A DNA stretch of 21,680 nucleotides from an uncultured Acetatifactor sp. (GCA_910589035.1 CAJUSI010000067.1:1-21680), one strand, 5' to 3'. Positions 5,942 through 13,310 are shown, numbered from the stretch's first letter. Numbers and translations: made by a program. Notes: a model not told the origin generated them from the letters alone.

Positions 5942-6614
5942 CAGGAAGCCGAAACACATTCTGATCGTTGAAGATGATATCCATATTGGAAATATGCTTG
6001 AGGAGGCATTGACAGGCGAAGGGTACTGCATTTCCCGGGCCTGGTCCGGCACGGAAGCGCTGTTAACACTGTCCTGCGAAAAGCCGGATCTGGTATTGTT
6101 GGATTTGATGCTGCCTGGACTGAATGGCGGGGAGATTCTGCCGCGGATAAAAGGGATTCCTGTCATTGTGGTAAGCGCACAGGGGGATATCGACAATAAA
6201 GTGGACTTACTGCTGGGAGGCGCGGCAGATTATGTGACGAAGCCCTTTGACATGAAAGAGCTTCTGGCCAGAATTTCCGTACAGCTGCGGAAGCCGGTGG
6301 AGGTACCTGCCGGCTCTGTTCTGGAATTCGGCGATATTGCGCTCGATATGGATACACATACCGTAAGCACCGGCGGCGCGGAGGTAAGACTGACCAGAAC
6401 GGAGTACGCCATTTTAAAATTACTCATGCAAAACCCTTCCCAGGTTGTGACGAAATCGCTGCTGCTGGATCGCATCAGCCAGGATACGCCGGACTGTACG
6501 GACAGCTCGCTGAAAATGCATATCAGCAATCTGCGCAGAAAGCTGCGGGAGGTGTCAGGCAGGGATTATATCGAAGCGGTCTGGGGGATTGGCTTCAAAA
6601 TGCGAAAGGAATAA
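5934..6614 (+). CDS. OmpR/PhoB-family response regulator
   Basis: A 226-residue two-component regulator. The receiver domain (about 8-118) has the acidic pair Asp14-Asp15, phospho-acceptor Asp57 in LVLLDLMLPG, Ser81 and Lys103 of the KPF motif. A winged-helix DNA-binding domain (about 129-226) ends the protein, with TRTEYAILKLLMQNP, SSLKMHISNLRRKL and AVWGIGFKM. The start is ATG 5934, which overlaps the chromate-transporter stop by 8 bases; an upstream in-frame start near 5820 would lie deep inside that gene and is rejected. No kinase is adjacent. The likely partner is the sensor kinase at 8634, beyond the ABC transporter genes. The direct repeats at 6616-6659 right behind this gene are its probable binding sites. 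Confidence 0.92.
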   Translation: MIDRKPKHILIVEDDIHIGNMLEEALTGEGYCISRAWSGTEALLTLSCEKPDLVLLDLMLPGLNGGEILPRIKGIPVIVVSAQGDIDNKVDLLLGGAADYVTKPFDMKELLARISVQLRKPVEVPAGSVLEFGDIALDMDTHTVSTGGAEVRLTRTEYAILKLLMQNPSQVVTKSLLLDRISQDTPDCTDSSLKMHISNLRRKLREVSGRDYIEAVWGIGFKMRKE

Positions 6615-6615
6615 A

Positions 6616-6673
6616 TCTTTACTCTTTCTATACTGTTTTCTTTACCGCTTTCTTTACTGTTCCGGTATACAAT
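6616..6673 (+). promoter_or_regulatory. four direct repeats and -10 box: probable response-regulator operator/promoter
   Basis: Four copies of a TTCTTTACNG-like sequence lie at 6616-6623, 6626-6635, 6638-6647 and 6650-6659. The conserved AC dinucleotides are spaced 11, 12 and 12 bases, close to one helical turn, as OmpR-family regulators prefer. A TACAAT -10 box (6668-6673) follows, with no good -35 box at the right distance, which suits an activated promoter. It should control the ABC transporter genes. Confidence 0.65.
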
Positions 6674-6722
6674 GACATCATCATAAAGAGCAGCAAACCG
6701 CGCGAAGTGCGCGTCCGCCGGA

Positions 6723-6832
6723 CTGTCGGAAATGAACCGTTTTCACACAATATATGCGGCTCATTGGAACCCGCAGCCGCAGATTGTATGCTGACGGCAA
6801 TTACCGACAGCCGCTCCGGCTATACGCCGGAG
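6723..6832 (+). other. structured 5' UTR of the ABC transporter operon
   Basis: Three nested helices are visible: CTGTCGG (6723-6729) with CCGACAG (6804-6810), ACAAT (6747-6751) with ATTGT (6783-6787), and TGCGGC (6755-6760) with GCCGCA (6776-6781). A separate perfect hairpin follows: CTCCGGC (6814-6820), loop TATAC, GCCGGAG (6826-6832). It ends 18 bases before the GAGGAGG ribosome-binding site (6851-6857) and lacks a T-run. The region could control translation or message stability; no known riboswitch was recognised. Confidence 0.5.
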
Positions 6833-6865
6833 AAAGCTGAACCGGAATATGAGGAGGTTATATGT

Positions 6866-7780
6866 ATGGAATATGTTCTGCAGACGGATTCACTGACTAA
6901 GAAATACAGGCATTTCAAGGCGTTGGACCAGCTGACCATGAATGTCCCAAGGGGGGCGATCTATGGATTTGTAGGAAAGAACGGAGCCGGCAAGACTACA
7001 TTGATTCGGCTGGTCTGCGGGCTTCAGGCCCCCACCTCCGGGGGCTATACCCTGTACGGGAGGAAGAATACGGACAGGGATATCCCGAAATCCCGCAGAA
7101 GGATGGGGGCCGTGGTGGAGACGCCCTCCATCTACCTGGACATGACGGCCCGGGACAATCTGAAGCAGCAGTACCGCATCCTGGGGCTCCCATCCTATGA
7201 CGGGATGCAGGACATCCTGGAGTTGGTGGGGCTTGCGGATACCGGGAAGAAGATAGCCCGCCATTTTTCTCTGGGGATGCGCCAGCGGCTGGGTATTGCC
7301 ATCGCTCTGGCGGGTTCCCCGGATTTCCTGATACTGGACGAACCGGTGAACGGGCTGGATCCCCAGGGGATTATCGAGATGAGGGAGCTTATCCTGAAGC
7401 TGAACCGGGAGCATCAGATTACCTTCCTGATCTCCAGCCACATCCTGGATGAACTGTCCAGGCTGGCCACTCACTACGGCTTCATCGACAGGGGGCAGAT
7501 GGTGAAGGAGATCAGCGCGGCAGACCTGGCGAAAGTCTGCCGGAAATGCATCCGCCTGGAGGTGACCAATGCAGGGGCACTGGCCCGTGTGCTGGACGGC
7601 ATGGAGGTGGAGTACAGAATCGTCTCCGACAGAGAGGCGGATGTGTACGGAAAGGTGGGGGTATCCAGGCTGACTCTGGCACTGGCTGAGCAGAACTGCG
7701 AGGTGCTCTCCATGCAGGAGCGGGATGAGAGCCTGGAGAGCTATTATATCAGTCTGATAGGAGGGCAGAAGAATGACTAA
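6866..7780 (+). CDS. ABC transporter ATP-binding protein, BcrA-like
   Basis: The 304-residue ATPase subunit of an ABC exporter in the bacitracin/lantibiotic-resistance style. Visible motifs are Walker A GKNGAGKTT (37-45), the signature loop FSLGMRQRLG (134-143), Walker B FLILDEP (154-160) and the switch His192 in LISSHILDEL. About 90 further residues form the C-terminal region seen in this family. I chose ATG 6866 because GAGGAGG lies 8 bases upstream; the frame is open further up but those starts lie in the folded leader. The gene overlaps the permease by 8 bases. Expression probably depends on the response regulator at 5934 acting at the repeats 6616-6659. Confidence 0.93.
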   Translation: MEYVLQTDSLTKKYRHFKALDQLTMNVPRGAIYGFVGKNGAGKTTLIRLVCGLQAPTSGGYTLYGRKNTDRDIPKSRRRMGAVVETPSIYLDMTARDNLKQQYRILGLPSYDGMQDILELVGLADTGKKIARHFSLGMRQRLGIAIALAGSPDFLILDEPVNGLDPQGIIEMRELILKLNREHQITFLISSHILDELSRLATHYGFIDRGQMVKEISAADLAKVCRKCIRLEVTNAGALARVLDGMEVEYRIVSDREADVYGKVGVSRLTLALAEQNCEVLSMQERDESLESYYISLIGGQKND

Positions 7781-8600
7781 ACTATTGTCGGCAAATTTCC
7801 TGCGTTTGAAGAAGAATAAAGTCTTTTGGGGCGGCCTGATACTGATGGCGGCATGGGGGATATTCATGCCGGTGAAGCTGCATATGGATGCCGCGGAGAT
7901 GAATTATGCGGACAGGGTGGAGGACGGCTTCTTTGCATGCGCCATGTTCGTGGGTATTATCACAGCGGTATTCTGCAGCCTGTTCATCGGTACGGAATAC
8001 AATGACGGAACCATGCGGAACAAGATTATCGTGGGAGGAAAACGTTCGGCAATCTACCTGGCGGGCGCGGCGGTCTCCTGTGTGGCAGGGCTTGCCATGT
8101 GCGCGGCGTACCTGCTGCCCTATCTTTGCGTGGGGATGCCGCTGATGGGAGCCTTTAGCGCTCCCGGGGAAGCGGTTTTTCTGACGACGCTTACGGTGCT
8201 GCTTCTTGCGGCGGCGCTTTCCTCTGTCTTCACCTGCATCGCCATGGTCTGCCAGAACAAAGCCGCTACGGCTGTCATCTGCATCCTGCTGGCCTTTGGC
8301 GCTCTGATGTCGGGAATGATACTGAATCAGATGTTGGAGGCGCCGCCGATGCACACGAACTATTCCCTGGATGAGAATGGCGAGATGTCCTCCTACGATG
8401 AGCCGAACCCCAAATACTTAGTGGGGATGAAGCGGGAAATCGTCCAGACCCTTTACGATATCAATCCCGGCGGGCAGGCCTTCCAGTGCGCCGGAATGAC
8501 GGCCATGAACCCGCTGCGGCTTCCCCTTTATTCTCTCGGGATCATCGTGCTGGCCACAGGCGCGGGCTGCGCCCTGTTCCGGAAAAGGGATCTGAAGTGA
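7773..8600 (+). CDS. ABC-2 type permease, BcrB-like
   Basis: The 275-residue membrane subunit that pairs with the preceding ATPase. It has an N-terminal segment after the MTKLLSANFLRLKK opening and several further hydrophobic stretches (roughly residues 17-30, 50-73, 90-120, 128-150, 160-182 and 245-270), giving about six transmembrane helices, as in ABC-2 permeases. A larger extracellular or cytoplasmic loop lies near residues 185-240. Its ATG overlaps the stop of the ATPase gene, with GGAGGG just upstream. The transported compound is unknown; the context suggests a peptide antibiotic or an envelope-active compound. Confidence 0.86.
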   Translation: MTKLLSANFLRLKKNKVFWGGLILMAAWGIFMPVKLHMDAAEMNYADRVEDGFFACAMFVGIITAVFCSLFIGTEYNDGTMRNKIIVGGKRSAIYLAGAAVSCVAGLAMCAAYLLPYLCVGMPLMGAFSAPGEAVFLTTLTVLLLAAALSSVFTCIAMVCQNKAATAVICILLAFGALMSGMILNQMLEAPPMHTNYSLDENGEMSSYDEPNPKYLVGMKREIVQTLYDINPGGQAFQCAGMTAMNPLRLPLYSLGIIVLATGAGCALFRKRDLK

Positions 8601-8633
8601 ATGGACGTAAAAGACTGAAATGAGAGGATTGTC

Positions 8634-9533
8634 ATGATGGTATGGTTATGGAGCGTTATCGGCATCCTTGTACTTGTTATCCTGGGGCTGCTTCTCAAAA
8701 TCCATATGCTGCGAAAGGCTGCGAAGGAGATCGGGGAGGCCTTTGCCGACAGGCTTGCCTCCGATACCAACACTCTGATTGACATTTCCTGCAGGGACAG
8801 ACAGATGCGCCGTCTGGCGGAAACCGTCAATGGGCAGCTTCGCAGGCTCCGGGCACAGCGCCACAGGTTCCGCCGGGGAGATACGGAGCTGAAAAACGCC
8901 GTCACCAATATTTCCCATGACTTAAGGACGCCGCTGACCGCCATCTGCGGATATCTGGATTTGCTTGAAAAAGAGGAAAAATCAGAAGCCGTAGAACGCT
9001 ATATCGGCATCCTCAGAAACCGTTCCGAACTGATGCGGCTGCTGACGGAGGAGCTTTTCCGGTATTCCGTCGTTCTTTCCGGGGAGGATGGCATGTCCCG
9101 GGAGCCGGTCATCCTGAACAATGTGCTGGAGGAAAGCATAGCGGCATTCTACACTGCCTTCGGGGAGCGGGGCATCGCTCCCGGGGTAAGGATGCCGGAG
9201 GAGAAGGTGGTCAGGAGGCTGGATGCCCCCGCCCTGTCCCGGGTATTTTCCAATCTGCTGCAGAATGCGGTAAAGTATAGTGAAGGAGATCTGGAAATCA
9301 TCCTGTGCGGCACGGGGGAGATCACTTTCTCCAACACGGCGTCCGGGCTGGATGAAATACAGGTGGGAAGGCTGTTCGACCGCTTTTTTACGGTGGAGTC
9401 CGCCAGGAAATCCACAGGCCTGGGGCTGGCAATCGCCAGAAGCCTGGTGGAACGGATGGGAGGGAGCATATGGGCGGAGTATAAGGATAATAAATTGAGC
9501 ATTTGTATTCTGTTTGAAGAGGGAAACGGCTGA
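8634..9533 (+). CDS. sensor histidine kinase, probable partner of the 5934 regulator
   Basis: A 299-residue membrane kinase with one N-terminal hydrophobic segment (about 4-21) and essentially no extracellular domain, so it probably senses within the membrane or through the transporter. The HisKA motif NISHDLRTPLTA holds the phospho-acceptor His95. The ATPase domain shows the N box NLLQNAVKYS and the G2 box STGLGLAIARSLVERMGG; the G1 region (FSNTASGLD) is degenerate relative to DxGxG, as in several VanS/BceS-like kinases. The ATG at 8634 follows AGAGG; ATG 8637 is an alternative. It sits 33 bases behind the permease, in one transcription unit with the ABC genes. Confidence 0.91.
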   Translation: MMVWLWSVIGILVLVILGLLLKIHMLRKAAKEIGEAFADRLASDTNTLIDISCRDRQMRRLAETVNGQLRRLRAQRHRFRRGDTELKNAVTNISHDLRTPLTAICGYLDLLEKEEKSEAVERYIGILRNRSELMRLLTEELFRYSVVLSGEDGMSREPVILNNVLEESIAAFYTAFGERGIAPGVRMPEEKVVRRLDAPALSRVFSNLLQNAVKYSEGDLEIILCGTGEITFSNTASGLDEIQVGRLFDRFFTVESARKSTGLGLAIARSLVERMGGSIWAEYKDNKLSICILFEEGNG

Positions 9534-9688
9534 ACGCCCGGGCTGAAGCAGGCTGTCTGATGCGGCGCGGGACAGCAGTGAATGCCAGAGGGGCGGCGGG
9601 AGAAGCAGCCGGAGGGGAAAAAGAACCCGCCCGCCGGGCCGAAAACGGATTTCCTGCGAAGAAAGCCCAATAAATCCAATAAATATAA
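9534..9688 (+). other. non-coding spacer with short dyads between kinase gene and pyrE promoter
   Basis: No gene was found in this stretch. GCTGTC (9552-9557) pairs with GACAGC (9571-9576), and GGCGGG (9595-9600) with CCCGCC (9626-9631). Neither stem is followed by a T-run. The last 25 bases become AT-rich with short AATAAA-like repeats leading into the pyrE promoter. Confidence 0.4.
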
Positions 9689-9717
9689 TTGAAAACGGAA
9701 GAAAAATATGTTAGACT
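9689..9717 (+). promoter_or_regulatory. sigma-A promoter for pyrE
   Basis: TTGAAA (9689-9694), a 17-base spacer and TAGACT (9712-9717) predict a start near 9723-9724, leaving a leader of about 250 bases before pyrE. The predicted start falls within the 5' arm of the hairpin at 9719-9744. Confidence 0.55.
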
Positions 9718-9718
9718 A

Positions 9719-9751
9719 GGGAAGGTATTTCAGGATATCTTCCCCGTTTTT
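9719..9751 (+). terminator. intrinsic terminator or attenuator overlapping the pyrE promoter
   Basis: GGGAAGGTAT (9719-9728) pairs with ATATCTTCCC (9735-9744) around a 6-base loop (10 bp, one G-U pair), followed by CG and TTTTT (9747-9751). It probably ends transcripts of the upstream ABC/kinase operon. Because the pyrE promoter lies immediately upstream, transcripts starting there contain at least part of the stem, so an attenuation role is also possible. Confidence 0.6.
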
Positions 9752-9763
9752 CGTCTGTATCAC

Positions 9764-9930
9764 CCTGAGCCGGACAGGCGGAACCGTGATTTTGTCGGAA
9801 TGTGTAAAATTCCGTTCTTAAGAGCTGTCCAGACAGGCCGGGATCAGGGCTTTGCCGCAGAGAGCAGCATTTTGTTTGACACGTGCCTGAAGCGGACAGG
9901 CCGGGATCGGATTTCGCAGGAATGGGCAGG
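9764..9930 (+). repeat. three imperfect repeats in the pyrE leader
   Basis: GACAGGC occurs at 9773, 9832 and 9895 (spacing 59 and 63). The first and third copies share a longer match, CCTGA-GCGGACAGGC-like, followed by GGAATG further on; the second and third share GACAGGCCGGGATC. Each copy can fold a small hairpin of the CCTG/CAGG or CTGTC/GACAG type. The second contains TCCAGACAGGC, which resembles the PyrR-binding loop of other Firmicutes pyr leaders but deviates at a conserved G. Confidence 0.5.
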
Positions 9931-9973
9931 AATTTGCTGTGAAGAGCTGAAAGAGGAAAGGAGAAAAGAAGAT

Positions 9974-10648
9974 ATGGAGCAATACAAGCAGGAATTTATT
10001 GAATTTATGGTGGACAGCCAGGCCCTGAAGTTCGGCGAATTTACCTTAAAGAGCGGCAGGAAATCTCCCTTTTTCATGAATGCCGGTTCCTATGTGACCG
10101 GTGCACAGCTCAGGAAACTGGGGGAGTATTATGCCAGAGCCATCCATGACAGGTATGGGGATGATTTTGATGTGCTGTTCGGACCGGCCTATAAGGGGAT
10201 TCCCTTAAGCGTGGCTGCCGCCATTGCCTACAGCGGGCTGTATGGCCGGGAGGTGCGTTATTGTTCCAACCGCAAGGAGGCCAAGGATCACGGCGATGCG
10301 GGGATCCTGCTGGGAAGCGGCCTGAAGGACGGCGACAGGGTCATTATAATCGAAGACGTGACCACCTCCGGCAAATCCATTGAAGAGACATATCCCATTA
10401 TCAAGGCCCAGGCCAGGGTGGAAATCGTGGGGCTGATGGTTTCCTTAAACCGCATGGAAAAGGGGCCGGGAGGAAAAATGAGCGCATTGGCAGAGATCAG
10501 GGAGAAATACGGTATCGAGGCCCATGCCATCATTACCATGCAGGATGTGACGGAGCATCTTTATAACAAACCTTACAAAGGACAGGTCTATATCGACGAT
10601 GAGCTGAAGGCGGCGTTGGATGAATATTATAAAGTATATGGAGCATGA
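9974..10648 (+). CDS. pyrE: orotate phosphoribosyltransferase
   Basis: PyrE joins orotate and PRPP to make orotidine 5'-monophosphate in pyrimidine biosynthesis. The 224-residue protein has the usual length. The PRPP-binding motif VIIIEDVTTSGKS is at residues 123-135, the N-terminal substrate region reads LKFGEFTLKSGRKSPFFMN (18-36), and the flexible loop includes YCSNRKEAKDHG (96-107). I chose ATG 9974, which follows AAAGGAG; the frame is open up to 9689, but that stretch contains the promoter, terminator and repeats and is a leader. No other pyr gene is near. The leader suggests control by pyrimidine supply, but no classical PyrR site is certain. Confidence 0.96.
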   Translation: MEQYKQEFIEFMVDSQALKFGEFTLKSGRKSPFFMNAGSYVTGAQLRKLGEYYARAIHDRYGDDFDVLFGPAYKGIPLSVAAAIAYSGLYGREVRYCSNRKEAKDHGDAGILLGSGLKDGDRVIIIEDVTTSGKSIEETYPIIKAQARVEIVGLMVSLNRMEKGPGGKMSALAEIREKYGIEAHAIITMQDVTEHLYNKPYKGQVYIDDELKAALDEYYKVYGA

Positions 10649-10696
10649 TGGAAGGGACGGCTGATGTCCCGGGAGAATGCAGGAAGGAGAGAAAAT

Positions 10697-10849
10697 ATGG
10701 AAGAGAGAATATATAAGGTGATGAAGGGTGCAGGGGCCACAAATATTGCCATGGGCGTCATCACAATGGTATTGGGGATTGCGACGGGGATTCTGCTGAT
10801 TATCACCGGAGCCAAGCTGACAGCGGGAAAGTCTAAGATCTTATTGTAA
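10697..10849 (+). CDS. small membrane protein, 50 residues (unknown function)
   Basis: A 50-residue protein with a charged start (MEERIYKVMKGAG) and one long hydrophobic stretch, roughly residues 14-38, ending in a basic tail (KLTAGKSKILL). AGGAAGGAG at 10681-10689 precedes ATG 10697 by 7 bases, which makes this start better than the upstream ATG 10664. It lies 48 bases after pyrE and just before a DUF6142-type membrane protein, so the three are probably co-transcribed. I know no function for it. Confidence 0.65.
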   Translation: MEERIYKVMKGAGATNIAMGVITMVLGIATGILLIITGAKLTAGKSKILL

Positions 10850-10866
10850 AAAAAGGAGTGACGGAC

Positions 10867-10890
10867 GGGCATTCTCTGAGGGGAGTGCCC
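10867..10890 (+). other. strong hairpin between two small membrane-protein genes
   Basis: GGGCATTCTC (10867-10876) pairs fully (with G-U pairs) with GGGAGTGCCC (10881-10890) around TGAG. Only TTT follows, so termination would be weak. It lies 12 bases before ATG 10903 and covers the only purine-rich site (GAGGGGAG) that could serve that start, so it may limit translation of the next gene. Confidence 0.55.
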
Positions 10891-10902
10891 TTTGGCGTAA
10901 AT

Positions 10903-11226
10903 ATGGGGAAAAGAAAAGGATTTATCTTTACGGATAAAAGGAACTCCAACCGGGCGCTGATGGCGGTGATTCTGGGGATTATCAGTCTCGCCTCGCTGGG
11001 AATCGTGATTTATGCTTCCTGCCAGAGCGGCGGAGCGGCGAAGACCGGCTATGGCTTCACGGGGCTTCTGGCATTGATCTATTCTCTCATCGGCCTGGTC
11101 CTGGGAATCAAGACGGCGGTGAAGGAGGAGTATTTCAGAATTATACCGATGCTGGGGATTGTGCTGAATGCGGCTGCCCTGGGGGCGATTGGCCTGATTT
11201 TATATATGGGAGGATATCTGGGATGA
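10903..11226 (+). CDS. DUF6142 family small membrane protein
   Basis: A 107-residue protein with three hydrophobic segments (roughly residues 19-38, 50-68 and 81-102) and the family-like opening MGKRKGFIFTDKRNSNRALMAVI. Function is unknown; such proteins are common in Lachnospiraceae. The start is uncertain: GTG 10858 and GTG 10885 are in frame upstream, but similarity of the N-terminus to the family favours ATG 10903. The nearest ribosome-binding-like sequence, GAGGGGAG (10879-10886), is rather far away and lies in the hairpin at 10867-10890. The gene ends with a 4-base ATGA overlap with the aminopeptidase gene, so they are likely coupled. Confidence 0.7.
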   Translation: MGKRKGFIFTDKRNSNRALMAVILGIISLASLGIVIYASCQSGGAAKTGYGFTGLLALIYSLIGLVLGIKTAVKEEYFRIIPMLGIVLNAAALGAIGLILYMGGYLG

Positions 11227-13310
11227 ATGAGACAGAATTGTTAAAGGAACGATATGATCTGGTCCTGTCCAGAATCAGGGAGATTCCGGGAGAGCGTATG
11301 GGAGATGAAAGGATGGGGAGCTACTTTCGTACCTGCGCGGAATTCCTGCTGCTGATAGACGATACGGTCTCTTTTCTGGAGAAGGGAGGGCTGGAAGCGG
11401 CGCCCATGGAGGAACTGGAGCGGAGGAATAAGGCGCTGTATGCCGATATCCTGCCGGAGCATTACGGGGAAAGCTATGCAGATCCCGCATATGCCGCGGC
11501 ACGGCTGGGGGAGGAAATGGGGCCTGTCCTCAGCTTCCTGTATACGGAGCTGCGCAGCCTTATCGCCTTTGCCTATGAGGGCAGGCTGGAGGAGCTGGTC
11601 ATCCGCATGGAGCTTTTCGCGGAGGTTTATGCGGCGTTTGCCCATGCGGGGGGCCGGGAGGAGGAGCTTCCCTCCGGGAAAAGCATCCGTGAGATTCTTT
11701 ACTGGTTTGTGAGCGATTATGCGGATCTTGCCGCGGAGCGCAGGATCCGGGAGGAGCTGTGCACGGAGGATTGCTTTGCCGCACGCATGATTATGGACAG
11801 TGATCTGTCGGATGTAAGGTATCTCTATGCTTACGGGGAATATGTGAGTGAGAACGAGCTGGAGACGGCCAGGTTCCTGGCGGGCCTTCCGGAGGAGACC
11901 ATCGCCGCCATGGCGGATACCTACACGGAAGGGTACCGCATTGGATTTGAGGTCACGGGGGTGGATCTGGGTAAAAAGAGAACCGTGGGGCTTCATTATC
12001 GGATCGGATTTGAGCGCATGATGCGCAGGGCCATAGAGAATTTCAACAAAATGAATTTAAAGCCCGTGATTTGCCGCGGTGCGGAAAGCGTTCTGGACAA
12101 TCGGGGAGCGGCCCGGCAGTCCGGTTTTTGCGGGGGGACCACGAACCGGCAGTATTATTTTGACCATAAGGACGATAAAGCCCTCTTCTGGGACAGGAAT
12201 TATGTGAACCGAAAGCTGGAAGCGACCCGCGCCGCCTACGAAAAATATAAGGCGGAGGCGGCGGATTATGCGGGGCCTGCCGTGGTGGAGGTCTTTGGAG
12301 AAGCGGAGTTTGAGCCGATAACAAAGAAGGAAGCCTATTGTCTTTCCGAGGAGCAGAACCGGCTCTGGGTGGAATACCGTTCCAGGGCGGGGCAGCTTCG
12401 GAGGGAATATATTCCGGAGGAGGAGACGAGCTTTACCATTATCGCCTTTCCTGTACCGGAGACGGGGCCTGTGTTTGAAGAGCTGTTCCGGGAGACCATC
12501 CGCATTAACACTCTGGACTATATGCTCTACAGAAGAGTGCAGCAGACGCTGATAGACGTTCTGGACACGGCGGATTACTGTGAGATCAGGGGCTGCGGCG
12601 TCAACCGGACGGATTTAAAGGTCAACCTCTATAAATTAAGGAATCCGGAAAAGGAGACCATCTTTGAAAACTGCGTGGCGGATGTGAATATTCCTGTGGG
12701 GGAGGTATTTACTTCTCCCGTGCTGGAGGGGACAAACGGGCTGCTCCATGTGAGCCGGGTGTTCCTGAACGGACTGGAGTACAGAAATCTTGCCATTACC
12801 TTTGAAGACGGTATGATCAGGGATTATTCCTGCAGTAACTTTGAGACGGAGGAGGAGAACAGGCGGTTTATCCGGGAGAATATCCTGGCGAGGCATGAGA
12901 CTCTTCCGCTGGGAGAATTTGCCATCGGCACCAATACCACCGCCTATGTGGCGGCGAAAAGGCTGGGGGTGGAAGCAAAGCTTCCGATTCTGATCGCGGA
13001 GAAGATGGGCCCCCATTTTGCCGTGGGCGACACCTGCTATTCTCATTCGGAGGAGATCAGGGTATACAATCCCGACGGAAAGGAGATTGTGGCCAGGTCC
13101 AATGCCATATCCGACCTGCGCGGTACCAGGCCTCTGGAAGCGTATTTCAACTGCCATACGGATATTACGATTCCCTACGATGAGCTGGGAGAGCTGAACG
13201 CGGTTACAAAGGATGGGGTGCGCATCCCGGTCATCAGGGAGGGGAGATTCGTGCTGCCGGGCTGCGAAGAGCTCAACAGGGCCTTTGAAGAGGGGAAAAC
13301 AGTGAAATAA
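11223..13310 (+). CDS. aminopeptidase, M29 family, long form
   Basis: A 695-residue metallo-aminopeptidase. The catalytic M29-type region fills the C-terminal part: EFAIGTNTTAYVAAKRLG (565-582), ILIAEKMGPHFAVGDTCYSH (589-608) and a later NCHTD element. It contains the Glu, His and Asp residues that bind two metal ions in this family. M29 enzymes such as AmpS and aminopeptidase T are usually about 410 residues; the first ~300 residues here are an extra N-terminal region rich in Glu, Tyr and Arg, as seen in some clostridial relatives. There is no signal peptide, so it is expected to act in the cytosol on peptides with free N-termini. The start overlaps the stop of the DUF6142 gene. Confidence 0.83.
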   Translation: MNETELLKERYDLVLSRIREIPGERMGDERMGSYFRTCAEFLLLIDDTVSFLEKGGLEAAPMEELERRNKALYADILPEHYGESYADPAYAAARLGEEMGPVLSFLYTELRSLIAFAYEGRLEELVIRMELFAEVYAAFAHAGGREEELPSGKSIREILYWFVSDYADLAAERRIREELCTEDCFAARMIMDSDLSDVRYLYAYGEYVSENELETARFLAGLPEETIAAMADTYTEGYRIGFEVTGVDLGKKRTVGLHYRIGFERMMRRAIENFNKMNLKPVICRGAESVLDNRGAARQSGFCGGTTNRQYYFDHKDDKALFWDRNYVNRKLEATRAAYEKYKAEAADYAGPAVVEVFGEAEFEPITKKEAYCLSEEQNRLWVEYRSRAGQLRREYIPEEETSFTIIAFPVPETGPVFEELFRETIRINTLDYMLYRRVQQTLIDVLDTADYCEIRGCGVNRTDLKVNLYKLRNPEKETIFENCVADVNIPVGEVFTSPVLEGTNGLLHVSRVFLNGLEYRNLAITFEDGMIRDYSCSNFETEEENRRFIRENILARHETLPLGEFAIGTNTTAYVAAKRLGVEAKLPILIAEKMGPHFAVGDTCYSHSEEIRVYNPDGKEIVARSNAISDLRGTRPLEAYFNCHTDITIPYDELGELNAVTKDGVRIPVIREGRFVLPGCEELNRAFEEGKTVK

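Noticed and set aside
6890..7867. 325-codon open frame on the minus strand
   Set aside because: Antisense shadow of the ABC ATPase, rich in His, Gln and Pro, without start signals.
9552..9631. Terminators directly after the kinase gene
   Set aside because: Two stems can form but neither is followed by a T-run; the better terminator is at 9719-9751.
9820..9845. Classical PyrR-binding site
   Set aside because: TCCAGACAGGC is close to the consensus but lacks the conserved GAGG, and no clear terminator/antiterminator pair follows before pyrE. Left as a resemblance only.
9689..9973. 95-residue N-terminal extension of PyrE
   Set aside because: PyrE homologues begin at the ATG 9974 equivalent; the extension covers promoter, terminator and hairpin repeats.
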